This document shows positions 26,074-35,483 of a stretch of 64,000 bases of DNA, piece by piece. The notes under the pieces were generated by a model, which searched no databases, was not told the DNA's origin, and saw nothing but the letters and a program-made list of their open reading frames with translations. Position numbers and translations under genes: made by a program. The DNA is from an uncultured Alteromonadaceae bacterium (GTDB lineage: Bacteria; Pseudomonadota; Gammaproteobacteria; Enterobacterales; Alteromonadaceae), in contig CANMXU010000027.1 in the NCBI GenBank assembly GCA_947501935.1, forward strand, positions 1 through 64,000. Direction: 5' to 3'. The number at the start of each line of letters is the position of its first letter. Position 1 is the first letter of the stretch.

Positions 26074-26111
26074 TCTTCTTTCCCAAAAGAAGAATAAGTT
26101 ACAAATAGTAT

Positions 26112-26188
26112 CGGTGATTAGCGCAGCTTGGTAGCGCACTTGGTTTGGGTCCAAGGGGTCGCAAGTTCGAATCTTGCATCACCGACCA
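26112..26188 (+). tRNA. tRNA-Pro (TGG), second identical copy
   Basis: It is base-for-base the same as the tRNA at 25740-25816, including CCA. The cluster order is Pro-Arg-His-Pro. In E. coli the similar cluster reads Arg-His-Leu-Pro, so the Leu gene is absent here and Pro is doubled. Confidence 0.96.
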
Positions 26189-26536
26189 CTTTTTCTCTAT
26201 CTTAATTATTCTCAATATTCCTCTAGCAAATCTTATTCTCTAAATCTCAATTTTATCTATTTAAATATTTCTACTTTTAGCTCAATACTGTTCATTTTTA
26301 CTTTATAAACCTCTGAACCATTTATTCATTAAAATAAATTTACGTAACTACTCGACTCTAGGTCAAAGCATCGCTATAATTCGGCGTCATTATTTTTAAT
26401 CTAGACATCTTTTATCCGGAGGTTCCGGGCTCAAACAGCTTAGCTGTCTGGGGTAGAAGTTAAAGTAACTCTATTTTTTCTTCTATATATAGGTGCATTG
26501 TAAATAGCGTATAACGCTAAGTTTTGAGGTAATTAA
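26189..26536. other. Intergenic region and long leader of tig
   Basis: It holds a candidate promoter at 26352-26380 and then about 150 bases of leader. The leader contains small inverted repeats (acagc/gctgt near 26437 and agcgt/acgct near 26504). No known riboswitch or gene is recognisable. Confidence 0.5.
26352..26380 (+). promoter_or_regulatory. Candidate sigma-70 promoter for tig
   Basis: TCGACT (26352-26357), 17 bases, then a perfect TATAAT (26375-26380). It lies about 155 bases before the tig start codon. Confidence 0.6.
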
Positions 26537-27844
26537 ATGCAAGTTTCAGTTGAGACTACACAAGGTTTGGAACGCCGTATAACCATTTCTGTTCCTGCCG
26601 AAACCGTAGATGTTGAAGTTAAAAATCGTCTTCGCCATATCGCGAAAACACAACGTATCAATGGCTTCCGCCCAGGTAAAGTGCCACCGTCAGTAATTCA
26701 AAAGCGTTACGGTCAATCTGTACGCCAAGAAGTTGCTGGTGAAATAATGCAACGTAACTTTTATGAAGCCATTGTTGCTGAAAAGTTAACGCCTGCTGGT
26801 CGTCCTGAATTTGTTGCTAAAAGCAATGAAGACGGTAAAGCATTAGAATTTGATGCAACTTTTGAAGTTTACCCAGAAGTTGAATTAACAGGTTTAGATA
26901 CTATTGCGGTTGAACGTCCTGTTGTTGAAATTTCGGATAAAGATTTAGACGAAATGTTTGTAACTCTACAAAACCAACATAAAACGTGGAAAGAGAACAA
27001 GCGTAAAACCAAAAAAGGCGACAAGCTAACAATTGACTTTACTGGTCGTGTTGACGGTGAAGAATTTGAAGGTGGCAAGTCTGAAGGTTTTGAATTAGAA
27101 CTAGGTGCAAGTCGCATGATCCCTGGTTTTGAAACAGATATTATTGGTATGAAAGTTGGTGAAGAAAAAACCATCACTGTTACTTTCCCAGAAGATTACC
27201 ACGCTGAAAACTTAAAAGGTAAAGAAGCTGAATTCGATATTGTAATTCACAAAACTGAAGGTCCTGTTGTTCCTGCAATTGATGACGAGTTCGCTACATT
27301 ATTTGGTGTTCAAGAAGGCGGTGTTGAAGCCTTACGCGCTGAAGTTAGCAAGAACATGGAACGTGAATTAAACCAAGCTGTTAAAGCTAAAGTTAAAGAG
27401 CAAGTAATTGAAGGTTTAGTTGCCGCTCATGACCTAGACGTGCCTAAGTCACTTATCGCTCAAGAAGTTGAAACTTTACGTCAACAAGCAATGCAACGTT
27501 TTGCTGGTCAAATGGACCCTAAAAACATGCCTGAACTTCCTGCAGAAATGTTTGAAGAGCAAGCTAAACGTCGCGTTGTAGTTGGTTTATTACTTGGTGA
27601 AGTGATCAAAGTTAACGAATTAAAAGTTGACGAGTCAAAAGTTGAAGAGTTAATTGCTTCAGCGGCTTCTGCTTATGAAGATCCTCAAGAAGTTATCGAA
27701 TACTACAAAACTAACAAAGAGCTAGCTCAGCAAATGCAAAATGTTGCATTAGAAGAGCAAGCGGTTGAATTGTTACTTGAGCAAGCAGCAGTAAAAGATA
27801 AAAAATCAAGCTTCAAAGAAATCATGAACCCTGAAGGGAAGTAA
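26537..27844 (+). CDS. tig: Trigger factor
   Basis: Trigger factor is the ribosome-bound chaperone that receives nascent chains. The 435-residue protein has the N-terminal ribosome-binding domain with the signature GFRPGKVP (residues about 44-51), the FKBP-type PPIase domain (about 150-245, DFTGRVDGEEFEGG), and the long helical C-terminal arms. Start: ATG with gaggtaatta upstream. It opens the tig-clpP-clpX-lon-hupB-ppiD block, the same order as in E. coli. Confidence 0.98.
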   Translation: MQVSVETTQGLERRITISVPAETVDVEVKNRLRHIAKTQRINGFRPGKVPPSVIQKRYGQSVRQEVAGEIMQRNFYEAIVAEKLTPAGRPEFVAKSNEDGKALEFDATFEVYPEVELTGLDTIAVERPVVEISDKDLDEMFVTLQNQHKTWKENKRKTKKGDKLTIDFTGRVDGEEFEGGKSEGFELELGASRMIPGFETDIIGMKVGEEKTITVTFPEDYHAENLKGKEAEFDIVIHKTEGPVVPAIDDEFATLFGVQEGGVEALRAEVSKNMERELNQAVKAKVKEQVIEGLVAAHDLDVPKSLIAQEVETLRQQAMQRFAGQMDPKNMPELPAEMFEEQAKRRVVVGLLLGEVIKVNELKVDESKVEELIASAASAYEDPQEVIEYYKTNKELAQQMQNVALEEQAVELLLEQAAVKDKKSSFKEIMNPEGK

Positions 27845-27960
27845 TCTACTGACTTGCACTTAAGCTAATTTTTACATGTTTTCGTTTATAAATTGTTCAA
27901 ATTAGCTTTCAATACGATATTAGTGCAGCTTTAGATTGACATCTTGTGAAGCAATAGCTT

Positions 27961-27997
27961 AAATGGCTTGTATGGAGACATACGAGCCATTTTTTTA
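27961..27997 (+). terminator. Strong terminator between tig and clpP
   Basis: A 14-bp stem (aaatggcttgtatg / catacgagccattt, one G-T pair) with loop gaga is followed by a T run. It lies 16 bases before the clpP start, so clpP would need read-through or a promoter within or after the hairpin. Confidence 0.75.
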
Positions 27998-28013
27998 TAT
28001 TAAGGACTAACCG

Positions 28014-28652
28014 TTGTTTAATTCTCAAAATAATTCTCAAGACTTAACAAGCGTGACTGAAAGTGCGCTAGTGCCAATGGTAGTAGAGCAAACATCTAAG
28101 GGTGAACGCTCTTATGATATTTATTCTCGCTTATTAAAAGAACGTGTAATATTTTTATGTGGTCAAGTGGAAGACCACATGGCTAACTTAATTGTTGCAC
28201 AATTATTGTTCTTAGAATCTGAAAGCCCAGATAAAGATATTTATCTTTATATCAATTCACCGGGTGGCTCGGTTACTGCCGGCATGGCAATTTACGACAC
28301 CATGAAGTTTATTAAGCCAAACATCAGCACTGTATGTATTGGCCAAGCGGCCAGCATGGGCGCATTTTTACTTTCTGGCGGTGAAAAAGGTAAGCGTTAT
28401 TGTTTACCGAATGCACGAGTGATGATTCATCAACCGCTTGGTGGTTTCCAAGGCCAAGCATCTGATTTTGAAATTCACGCCAAAGAAATTCTTTACATTA
28501 AAGAAAAACTAAATCGTTTGATGGCGGAGCATACCGGCCAGCCTTTAGATAAAGTATCACAAGATACTGACCGTGATAATTTCTTAAGTGCAGAAAGTGC
28601 GGTTGAATATGGATTAGTTGACGCCATATTAGAACAAAGAACCGATAAATAA
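28014..28652 (+). CDS. clpP: ATP-dependent Clp protease proteolytic subunit
   Basis: ClpP is the tetradecameric serine protease of ClpXP. The 212-residue protein keeps the catalytic triad Ser114 (GQAASMGAFLL), His139 (VMIHQPLGG) and Asp188 (DTDRDNF), with the same spacing as E. coli. The start is TTG with aagga seven bases upstream. An in-frame TAA lies two codons before it, and the next ATG (codon 22) would remove the propeptide, so TTG is the only start giving a full protein. It is followed by clpX after 93 bases. Confidence 0.97.
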   Translation: MFNSQNNSQDLTSVTESALVPMVVEQTSKGERSYDIYSRLLKERVIFLCGQVEDHMANLIVAQLLFLESESPDKDIYLYINSPGGSVTAGMAIYDTMKFIKPNISTVCIGQAASMGAFLLSGGEKGKRYCLPNARVMIHQPLGGFQGQASDFEIHAKEILYIKEKLNRLMAEHTGQPLDKVSQDTDRDNFLSAESAVEYGLVDAILEQRTDK

Positions 28653-28667
28653 GTAACTTTTGTTTAA

Positions 28668-28696
28668 TTGACATTGTGATCTGTCAGTTTTATGAA
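28668..28696 (+). promoter_or_regulatory. Candidate promoter for clpX
   Basis: TTGACA (28668-28673) and TATGAA (28691-28696) are 17 bases apart in the clpP-clpX gap. Confidence 0.5.
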
Positions 28697-28745
28697 ATAC
28701 TTAAAACTATCAAACGATAAATTTATTAGATTTTAGAGGTACCGT

Positions 28746-30026
28746 ATGACCGATATACAAAAAGGTGACGGTGATAACGGCAAGTTATTATATTGCTCAT
28801 TTTGTGGCAAAAGTCAGCACGAAGTTAGAAAACTTATTGCTGGCCCGTCAGTGTTTGTTTGTGACGAGTGTGTCGAGCTTTGTAATGACATTATCCGTGA
28901 AGAAATAAAAGAAATTTCACCCAAGCAAGATAAAGAAAGCTTACCGACTCCAATTGAGATCCGTGAAAGTTTAGACGATTATGTTATCGGTCAAGAACAT
29001 GCGAAAAAAGTTTTAGCGGTTGCAGTATATAACCACTACAAACGCTTACGCAACGGTGACTCACATAATGGCATTGAATTGGGTAAAAGTAATATTTTAC
29101 TAATTGGTCCAACCGGTAGTGGTAAAACCTTACTTGCTGAAACCTTAGCTCGATTATTAGATGTACCATTTACTATGGCTGACGCTACCACATTAACCGA
29201 AGCCGGTTATGTTGGTGAAGACGTAGAAAATATCATTCAAAAACTTTTACAAAAATGTGACTACGACGTTGAAAAAGCACAGCGTGGTATTGTTTACATT
29301 GATGAAATCGATAAAATTTCACGCAAATCTGATAACCCGTCTATAACACGAGACGTATCAGGCGAAGGTGTGCAACAAGCATTATTAAAACTGGTTGAAG
29401 GCACAATCGCATCAGTTCCACCACAAGGCGGACGTAAGCACCCTCAACAAGAGTTTTTGCAAGTTGATACTTCGAAAATCTTATTTATCTGTGGTGGCGC
29501 ATTTGCAGGCCTAGATAAAGTGATTGAGCAACGTTGTCATACCGGCACAGGTATTGGCTTTGGCGCAGAAGTACGCGGTAAAGATGCAGAAAAATCTTTA
29601 ACTGAACGTTTCCAAGAAGTTGAACCACAAGATTTAGTTAAGTACGGTTTAATTCCTGAGTTTATCGGCCGTTTACCGGTAGTCGCTACGTTAAGTGAAT
29701 TAGATGAAGACGCGTTAATTCAAATTTTACAAGAGCCTAAAAACGCCCTTACTAAACAATTTACAGCATTGTTCGATATGGAAAATATTGAGCTAGAGTT
29801 TAGAAAAGATGCGCTGCAAGCTATCGCCAATAAAGCGATGAACCGTAAAACTGGTGCTCGTGGTTTACGTTCTATTGTTGAAGGGGTTTTATTAGAAACC
29901 ATGTATGAATTACCTTCAATGGAAAATGCCACTAAAGTTGTGGTTGATGAAAGCGTAATTAAAGGTGAATCTAAGCCGATTATTATTTACGAAACCCCAC
30001 AAGAACAAGCCGCTTCAGAAAATTAA
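28746..30026 (+). CDS. clpX: ATP-dependent Clp protease ATP-binding subunit ClpX
   Basis: ClpX is the AAA+ unfoldase that feeds substrates to ClpP. The 426-residue protein has the N-terminal zinc-binding domain with four Cys (CSFCGKS ... CDECVELC), Walker A GPTGSGKTLLAE, Walker B IVYIDEIDK, and the RGLRSIVE sensor-2 region. Length is normal. The ATG follows gaggtaccgt. A terminator at 30055 separates it from lon. Confidence 0.98.
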   Translation: MTDIQKGDGDNGKLLYCSFCGKSQHEVRKLIAGPSVFVCDECVELCNDIIREEIKEISPKQDKESLPTPIEIRESLDDYVIGQEHAKKVLAVAVYNHYKRLRNGDSHNGIELGKSNILLIGPTGSGKTLLAETLARLLDVPFTMADATTLTEAGYVGEDVENIIQKLLQKCDYDVEKAQRGIVYIDEIDKISRKSDNPSITRDVSGEGVQQALLKLVEGTIASVPPQGGRKHPQQEFLQVDTSKILFICGGAFAGLDKVIEQRCHTGTGIGFGAEVRGKDAEKSLTERFQEVEPQDLVKYGLIPEFIGRLPVVATLSELDEDALIQILQEPKNALTKQFTALFDMENIELEFRKDALQAIANKAMNRKTGARGLRSIVEGVLLETMYELPSMENATKVVVDESVIKGESKPIIIYETPQEQAASEN

Positions 30027-30054
30027 ACTGTTGCAATACGCCTGTTTTGTATAG

Positions 30055-30082
30055 AAAAGAGCCAATTAGGCTCTTTTTTTTA
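30055..30082 (+). terminator. Intrinsic terminator after clpX
   Basis: Arms aaaagagcc and ggctctttt around loop aatta are followed by more T, 29 bases after clpX. Confidence 0.85.
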
Positions 30083-30089
30083 TTTGGCT

Positions 30090-30117
30090 GTTGAAACAGT
30101 TCTCATTAACCCCATAT
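30090..30117 (+). promoter_or_regulatory. Sigma-32 (heat-shock) type promoter for lon
   Basis: GTTGAA (30090-30095), 14 bases, then CCCCATAT (30110-30117). This matches the RpoH consensus CTTGAA-N13/14-CCCCATNT in all but one position. It lies 70 bases before the lon ATG and just after the clpX terminator. Confidence 0.75.
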
Positions 30118-30187
30118 ACTTTTTAAGTTCTAATCATTTTCCATCAGTAAAATTATAAAAAAATACTGATTTCCGAGAGAGTAGCCA

Positions 30188-32545
30188 ATGGCCGATGAAT
30201 TATCAGGTGTATCCGAAATCCCCGTTTTAGCATTACGCGATGTTGTTGTTTATCCACAAATGGTTATTCCATTATTTGTTGGGCGAGAGAAATCTATTCG
30301 CTGTTTAGATATTGCGATGGAAAACGATAAGCAGATATTTCTAGTTGCTCAAAAAGACGCTGCTGTTGATGATCCTAGTTCAGATGATGTTTATCTAACG
30401 GGTACTGTAGCTACTATTTTGCAAATGTTGAAACTACCTGACGGTACCGTAAAAGTACTTGTTGAAGGTGTACAGCGCGCAGAAATTGACGCTTTTGTTG
30501 AAACACAAGAATACTTCACCGCTAATATTAATTTTCTAGCCGTTGCAGGCGGCGACATAGACAATATTGATATTCTTATTCGTTCAGCTATTTCTCAGTT
30601 TGAAGGTTACGTTAAGCTTAATAAAAAAATACCACCTGAGGTATTAACCTCATTATCGGGCATTGATGATGCCGAGCAGCTTGCTGATACTATGGCCGCA
30701 CATATGCCGCTTAAATTGGTTGAGAAGCAAAAAGTATTAGAGATCACTGATATTCCTAAGCGCTTAGAATATTTAATGGCGCTAATGGAAGGTGAAATCG
30801 ACTTATTACAAGTTGAGAAAAAAATTCGTACCCGCGTTAAAAAGCAAATGGAAAAAAGCCAACGCGAGTATTATTTGAATGAGCAAATGAAGGCTATTCA
30901 AAAAGAGCTAGGCGATATGGATGACGTGCCCGATGAGGCCGAACAAATAGCCAAAAAAATTGAAGAAGCACAAATGCCTAAAGAAGCTAAAGAAAAAACT
31001 TTAGCTGAATTACAGAAATTAAAAATGATGTCGCCAATGTCAGCCGAAGCTACGGTAGTACGTAGTTACATCGACTGCATGACTAATGTGCCATGGAAAA
31101 AGCGCAGCAAGCTTAAGCGTAACTTAAAACTTGCTGAAGAAGTACTTGATAAAGATCACTACGGCTTAGACAAAGTTAAAGAACGTATTCTTGAGTATTT
31201 GGCCGTTCAACAACGTGTTAGTCAATTAAAAGGTCCTATTTTGTGTTTAGTAGGTCCTCCAGGTGTTGGTAAAACCTCATTAGGGCAGTCAATTGCAAAA
31301 TCTACTGGCCGAAAATATGTTCGTATGGCATTAGGTGGTGTACGTGATGAAGCTGAAATTCGTGGTCATAGACGAACTTATATTGGCTCTTTGCCGGGTA
31401 AGTTGATTCAAAAAATATCGAAAGCAGGGGTTAAAAATCCACTTTTCTTACTTGATGAAATAGACAAGATGGCTTCAGATATGCGCGGTGATCCAGCTTC
31501 GGCATTATTGGAAGTACTCGACCCTGAGCAAAACAGCAGCTTTAACGATCATTACTTAGAAGTTGATTACGACTTATCAGACGTAATGTTTGTAGCCACA
31601 TCGAATAGCATGAATATTCCAGGGCCATTATTAGACCGCATGGAAGTTATTCGTTTATCAGGTTATACCGAAGATGAAAAACTAAATATTGCCCGTAGTC
31701 ATTTAGTTGGAAAACAAATAGAACGTAACGGCTTAAAAGCTAAAGAAATTGAAATTGAAGACAGCGCTATTATCGGTATTATTCGTTATTACACCCGCGA
31801 GGCAGGTGTGCGTAGTTTAGAGCGTGAAGTTTCCAAGTTATGTCGTAAAGCAGTTAAAGCTATTTTGTTAGATAAAAGCTTGAAAAAGATTGTTATTAAC
31901 CAAGATAATTTAGCTGAGTTTTTAGGTGTACAACGTTTCGATTATGGTAAAGCCGAAGATGATAATCGTATTGGTCAAGTGACAGGTCTTGCTTGGACTG
32001 AAGTTGGAGGTGAATTATTAACTATTGAAACAGCCTCTGTGCCGGGTAAAGGTAAACTTACTTACACTGGCTCGCTTGGTGATGTTATGCAAGAGTCCAT
32101 TCAAGCGGCGATGACTGTGGTAAGAAGCCGTACTGAAAAACTTAGAATTAACGAAAATTTCTACGAAAAACGTGATATTCATGTGCATGTGCCAGAAGGT
32201 GCTACACCAAAAGATGGTCCAAGTGCCGGTGTTGGTATGTGTACCGCGTTGGTTTCTAGTTTAACCGGTAACCCTGTTCGTTCTGACGTTGCCATGACTG
32301 GTGAAATTACCTTGCGCGGTGAAGTACTTGCCATTGGTGGTTTAAAAGAAAAACTACTTGCAGCGCATCGTGGTGGCATTAAAACCGTAGTGATTCCAAA
32401 GGATAATGAACGTGACTTGAAGGAAATTCCTGAAAATGTCAAAGGCGATCTTGCTATTCATCCAGTAAAATGGATTGATGAAGTACTCGCCTTAGCGCTA
32501 GAGCATCCGGTTGAAAAGTTTCAGGTTGAGCAAAAAAACAACTAA
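30188..32545 (+). CDS. lon: ATP-dependent protease Lon
   Basis: Lon is the cytosolic AAA+ serine protease that removes damaged and regulatory proteins. The 785-residue protein has the N-terminal LAN domain, a coiled-coil region, Walker A GPPGVGKTS, Walker B FLLDEIDK, and the protease domain with catalytic Ser679 (PKDGPSAGVGM) and Lys722 (GGLKEKLLAAHRGG), the same numbering as E. coli Lon. A heat-shock type promoter lies directly upstream. A terminator hairpin overlaps its stop codon. Confidence 0.98.
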   Translation: MADELSGVSEIPVLALRDVVVYPQMVIPLFVGREKSIRCLDIAMENDKQIFLVAQKDAAVDDPSSDDVYLTGTVATILQMLKLPDGTVKVLVEGVQRAEIDAFVETQEYFTANINFLAVAGGDIDNIDILIRSAISQFEGYVKLNKKIPPEVLTSLSGIDDAEQLADTMAAHMPLKLVEKQKVLEITDIPKRLEYLMALMEGEIDLLQVEKKIRTRVKKQMEKSQREYYLNEQMKAIQKELGDMDDVPDEAEQIAKKIEEAQMPKEAKEKTLAELQKLKMMSPMSAEATVVRSYIDCMTNVPWKKRSKLKRNLKLAEEVLDKDHYGLDKVKERILEYLAVQQRVSQLKGPILCLVGPPGVGKTSLGQSIAKSTGRKYVRMALGGVRDEAEIRGHRRTYIGSLPGKLIQKISKAGVKNPLFLLDEIDKMASDMRGDPASALLEVLDPEQNSSFNDHYLEVDYDLSDVMFVATSNSMNIPGPLLDRMEVIRLSGYTEDEKLNIARSHLVGKQIERNGLKAKEIEIEDSAIIGIIRYYTREAGVRSLEREVSKLCRKAVKAILLDKSLKKIVINQDNLAEFLGVQRFDYGKAEDDNRIGQVTGLAWTEVGGELLTIETASVPGKGKLTYTGSLGDVMQESIQAAMTVVRSRTEKLRINENFYEKRDIHVHVPEGATPKDGPSAGVGMCTALVSSLTGNPVRSDVAMTGEITLRGEVLAIGGLKEKLLAAHRGGIKTVVIPKDNERDLKEIPENVKGDLAIHPVKWIDEVLALALEHPVEKFQVEQKNN

Positions 32546-32559
32546 ATATGTTGTTTTTT
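32533..32559 (+). terminator. Terminator overlapping the lon stop codon
   Basis: A 10-bp stem aaaaaacaac / gttgtttttt has a 7-base loop that begins with the TAA stop (32543-32545). The A tract is coding (Lys-Asn). A second small hairpin (agaccc/gggtct) lies at 32659-32681. Confidence 0.7.
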
Positions 32560-32817
32560 CAGAAGAAAAGCAAAAAAAATGCAAAAAAAATGTAAAAAAC
32601 GCAACTTTTCGCTTTTCAAACGCTGAAACTATGGTAAGTTAACTACGCTGATATCGCTAGACCCCAATAGATATAGGGTCTGGTAGAAAAAATCATTTTA
32701 TTTAAATTTTTAATTTCTTTAACTTGGTACTTGATGTTCGATAGATACTTCATGTGAAGTTTCGCAGGACGCTTAACAAAAGATAGTGCTAAATAATAAC
32801 AATTGAAGGGGAACACT

Positions 32818-33090
32818 GTGAATAAGTCTCAACTAATCGAAAAGATTGCTGCTGGTGCAGATATTTCTAAAGCTGCTGCAGGCCGTGCATTAGACTCATT
32901 TATCGAAGCGGTAACTGAAGAACTTAAAAGTGGCGAGCAAGTAGCTCTAGTTGGTTTTGGTACTTTCTCTGTACGTGACCGTGCAGCACGTACTGGTCGC
33001 AACCCACAAACTGGCGCGACTATTGAAATCGCTGCAGCTAAAATCCCATCTTTTAAAGCTGGTAAAGCATTAAAAGATGCTTGTAACTAA
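32818..33090 (+). CDS. hupB: DNA-binding protein HU-beta
   Basis: HU is a small nucleoid protein that bends DNA. The 90-residue product has the exact family length, beginning MNKSQLIEKIA and carrying the DNA-binding arm motif GFGTFSVRDRAARTGRNPQTG. The start is GTG at 32818 with gaagggga upstream; an earlier in-frame codon would only add five residues. It follows lon, as in E. coli, and ends with a strong terminator. Confidence 0.97.
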   Translation: MNKSQLIEKIAAGADISKAAAGRALDSFIEAVTEELKSGEQVALVGFGTFSVRDRAARTGRNPQTGATIEIAAAKIPSFKAGKALKDACN

Positions 33091-33114
33091 TCACAGTTAT
33101 AAAAAATTCTAATT

Positions 33115-33142
33115 AAAGACCACCATTAGGTGGTCTTTTTTT
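33115..33142 (+). terminator. Intrinsic terminator after hupB
   Basis: A perfect 10-bp stem aaagaccacc / ggtggtcttt around loop atta is followed by T. Confidence 0.88.
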
Positions 33143-33407
33143 ATCTAAATGTAATTGAAATTCATTATATTAACTGTGTAAATATTGCTACTTATTAAAA
33201 AGAAAAAGAGGGCATTATTTTTATGATTAGAGCGACTAATTATGAAAATAAATGTCTGAAAATCATCGCTTATTTTTCGATGGAAAGTAGAACACATAGC
33301 TAATATTTTAGTTTAAAAAATTATTTTTCTGTTTGTGTCTTCTAGCGATGCTTTGTATCTGCTAAAATCGCGCACAAAGAAATCTACCTGATGTAATAGA
33401 GAGAAAG

Positions 33408-35321
33408 ATGTTAGAAAATATAAGAGAAAGTTCTCAAGGGTTAGTGGCTAAAACTATACTTGGTTTTATTATTTTGACCTTTGCTGTTGCCGGCATTGGC
33501 AGTTATACAAACTCTGTTGATACATCAGTAGCACAAGTGAATGATGAGAAAATATCTCAAGCAGAATTTGATAAAGCTTATGGAGCGCAGCGTAATCGTA
33601 TGGCGCAACAGTTTGGCGAAATGTTTGAAACCTTATCTGCTGATAGCAGTTATATGGCTAACTTTCGTCAAGGCGTTTTAGACAACCTTATTAATCAAAA
33701 GCTAATTGATCAAAATAGTGCGGCAATGGGCATTCGTGTTTCTGACCAACGCCTTAAAGACGCTATTCGTCAAATGCCTGAATTTCATACTGATGGTGTT
33801 TTTAGTAATGATCGTTATTTAGCGGTTATTAACCAAGCGGGTTTTTATCAGTCATCAGCTTTTCGTGACTATTTACGTGTAGAAATGACTCGTCGTCAAT
33901 TAACGCAATCTTTAGTGGCAAGTGAGTTTAGCTTACCGTACCAAGAAGACATGCTTTCAGCATTGCAAGGCCAACAACGTGATATTCGTTTTGCGGTTAT
34001 TTCAGCAGAGCAATTCAAAGCGACGGCAGAAGTTTCTGAAGATGAAGTTAATACTTATTATTTAGGTAACCAAGCGCAGTATCAAAATCAAGAGCAAGTA
34101 CAAGTAGAATACATCGCTTTAGATGTGAACAATCTTGCTAAAGATATTGTCGTAACCGACGCTGAAGTTACAGCTTACTATAACGAAAACCTTGCCAGCT
34201 ACGTACAAGAAGAGCGACGTCGTATTTCTCATATCTTAGTTGAGTATGGTGAAGATAAAGCTCAAAGCCAAGCAAAAATTGACGCTATTGCAGCGCGCAT
34301 TGCGAACGGTGAAGACTTTGCTGAACTAGCTAAAGAATTATCAGAAGATACCTTTAGTGGTGAAAATGGTGGTGACCTTGAATGGTTAGAAGCTGGCGTG
34401 ATGGAAGAAGCCTTTGAGCAAAGTGCCAATGCTTTAGCAGAAGTTGGCGCAGTAACTGACGTGGTAGAAACATCATTTGGTTACCACTTAATTAAATTAA
34501 CTGACTTAGAAGCTGAAACAACTCAGGCTTTAGCTGACATTCAAACTGAATTACAAGCCAAAATTAGTACGGAACGTGCTCAAGATAAGTTTTTTGAATT
34601 ACAACAAGAAATGGCGCGTTTGAGCTTTGAATTTCCTGATAGCTTAGAAGATGCAGCGAATGCGGCAGACTTAACCGTGCAAACCTCAGCATTATTATCT
34701 CGTACTGGTAACTCTGCACCATTTAATAACCCTGCACTAATTGAAGCAGCTTTTTCTGATTTAATTATTCATGAGCAAGTTAACTCTGACGTTATTGAAG
34801 TATCAGATACTTTAGCGGTTGTTATGCGTTTAAAAACGCATCAAGAAGCAACGGTTAAACCATTAACTGAAGTTCAAGAGTCAATTAAGTCTATATTGAT
34901 TGCTCAAAAGAGTACTGAAAAAGCACAAAACCTTGCTGCTGACTTGTTAGCTCAATTTAAAGATGGTACTGATATTACTGCTTCATTAACCGACGTTAAC
35001 GCCGCTTTTGAAGAGCATAAAGCTTTAGCTCGTTTTGGTAGTGCTATTGATGCAGCTATTAGTAAAGAAGCCTTTGTATTGCCTCATCCAGCAGAAAATA
35101 CAATTTCAGCTGCAACGGTGACTTTAGCCAATGGTGATTTAGCCTTGCTAGAAGTACAAGCAGTAAATAATGTTGAATTACCTGCTAATCCAAACTTGGC
35201 TCAACAACAAGTATCACAGCTTGCGCAGTCGGCTTATCAAAGCTATGTTGAATCATTAAGAACAGATGCTAAAATCACTAAGAAAGATTTATCAGCAGTG
35301 GTTGCTCAAACGCAATACTAA
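33408..35321 (+). CDS. ppiD: Periplasmic folding chaperone PpiD (SurA-like peptidyl-prolyl isomerase)
   Basis: PpiD is anchored in the inner membrane and works beside the Sec translocon on emerging envelope proteins. The 637-residue protein has an N-terminal membrane helix (residues about 16-34, ILGFIILTFAVAGIGSY), a SurA-like helical chaperone region and one parvulin (PpiC) domain at about 265-365 (RRISHILVEYG ... GGDLEWLEAG ... SFGYHLIKL). A C-terminal helical part follows. It lies after hupB in the conserved order and ends with a terminator at 35349. Confidence 0.95.
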   Translation: MLENIRESSQGLVAKTILGFIILTFAVAGIGSYTNSVDTSVAQVNDEKISQAEFDKAYGAQRNRMAQQFGEMFETLSADSSYMANFRQGVLDNLINQKLIDQNSAAMGIRVSDQRLKDAIRQMPEFHTDGVFSNDRYLAVINQAGFYQSSAFRDYLRVEMTRRQLTQSLVASEFSLPYQEDMLSALQGQQRDIRFAVISAEQFKATAEVSEDEVNTYYLGNQAQYQNQEQVQVEYIALDVNNLAKDIVVTDAEVTAYYNENLASYVQEERRRISHILVEYGEDKAQSQAKIDAIAARIANGEDFAELAKELSEDTFSGENGGDLEWLEAGVMEEAFEQSANALAEVGAVTDVVETSFGYHLIKLTDLEAETTQALADIQTELQAKISTERAQDKFFELQQEMARLSFEFPDSLEDAANAADLTVQTSALLSRTGNSAPFNNPALIEAAFSDLIIHEQVNSDVIEVSDTLAVVMRLKTHQEATVKPLTEVQESIKSILIAQKSTEKAQNLAADLLAQFKDGTDITASLTDVNAAFEEHKALARFGSAIDAAISKEAFVLPHPAENTISAATVTLANGDLALLEVQAVNNVELPANPNLAQQQVSQLAQSAYQSYVESLRTDAKITKKDLSAVVAQTQY

Positions 35322-35348
35322 AATGTTGATGATTACCATTTGATCGAG

Positions 35349-35375
35349 AAAAAGCTGCATTCGCAGCTTTTTTTA
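35349..35375 (+). terminator. Intrinsic terminator after ppiD
   Basis: Arms aaaaagctgc and gcagctttttt flank loop attc, 27 bases after ppiD. Confidence 0.87.
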
Positions 35376-35483
35376 TGTCTGAATGAACCAAATGCTATTT
35401 TTTACGTATGTTAATCTTAGATGTTCATAATGAACCGTCATTTTTCCGTATCTTTTATTACTACTCATCGAGAGAGATTATTA

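Noticed and set aside
26415..26470. GC-richer stretch before tig as a riboswitch or tRNA remnant
   Set aside because: No cloverleaf or known riboswitch core can be drawn, only short hairpins.
33222..33302. 26-codon reading frame between hupB and ppiD
   Set aside because: No ribosome binding site and no recognisable product; consistent with chance in AT-rich DNA.
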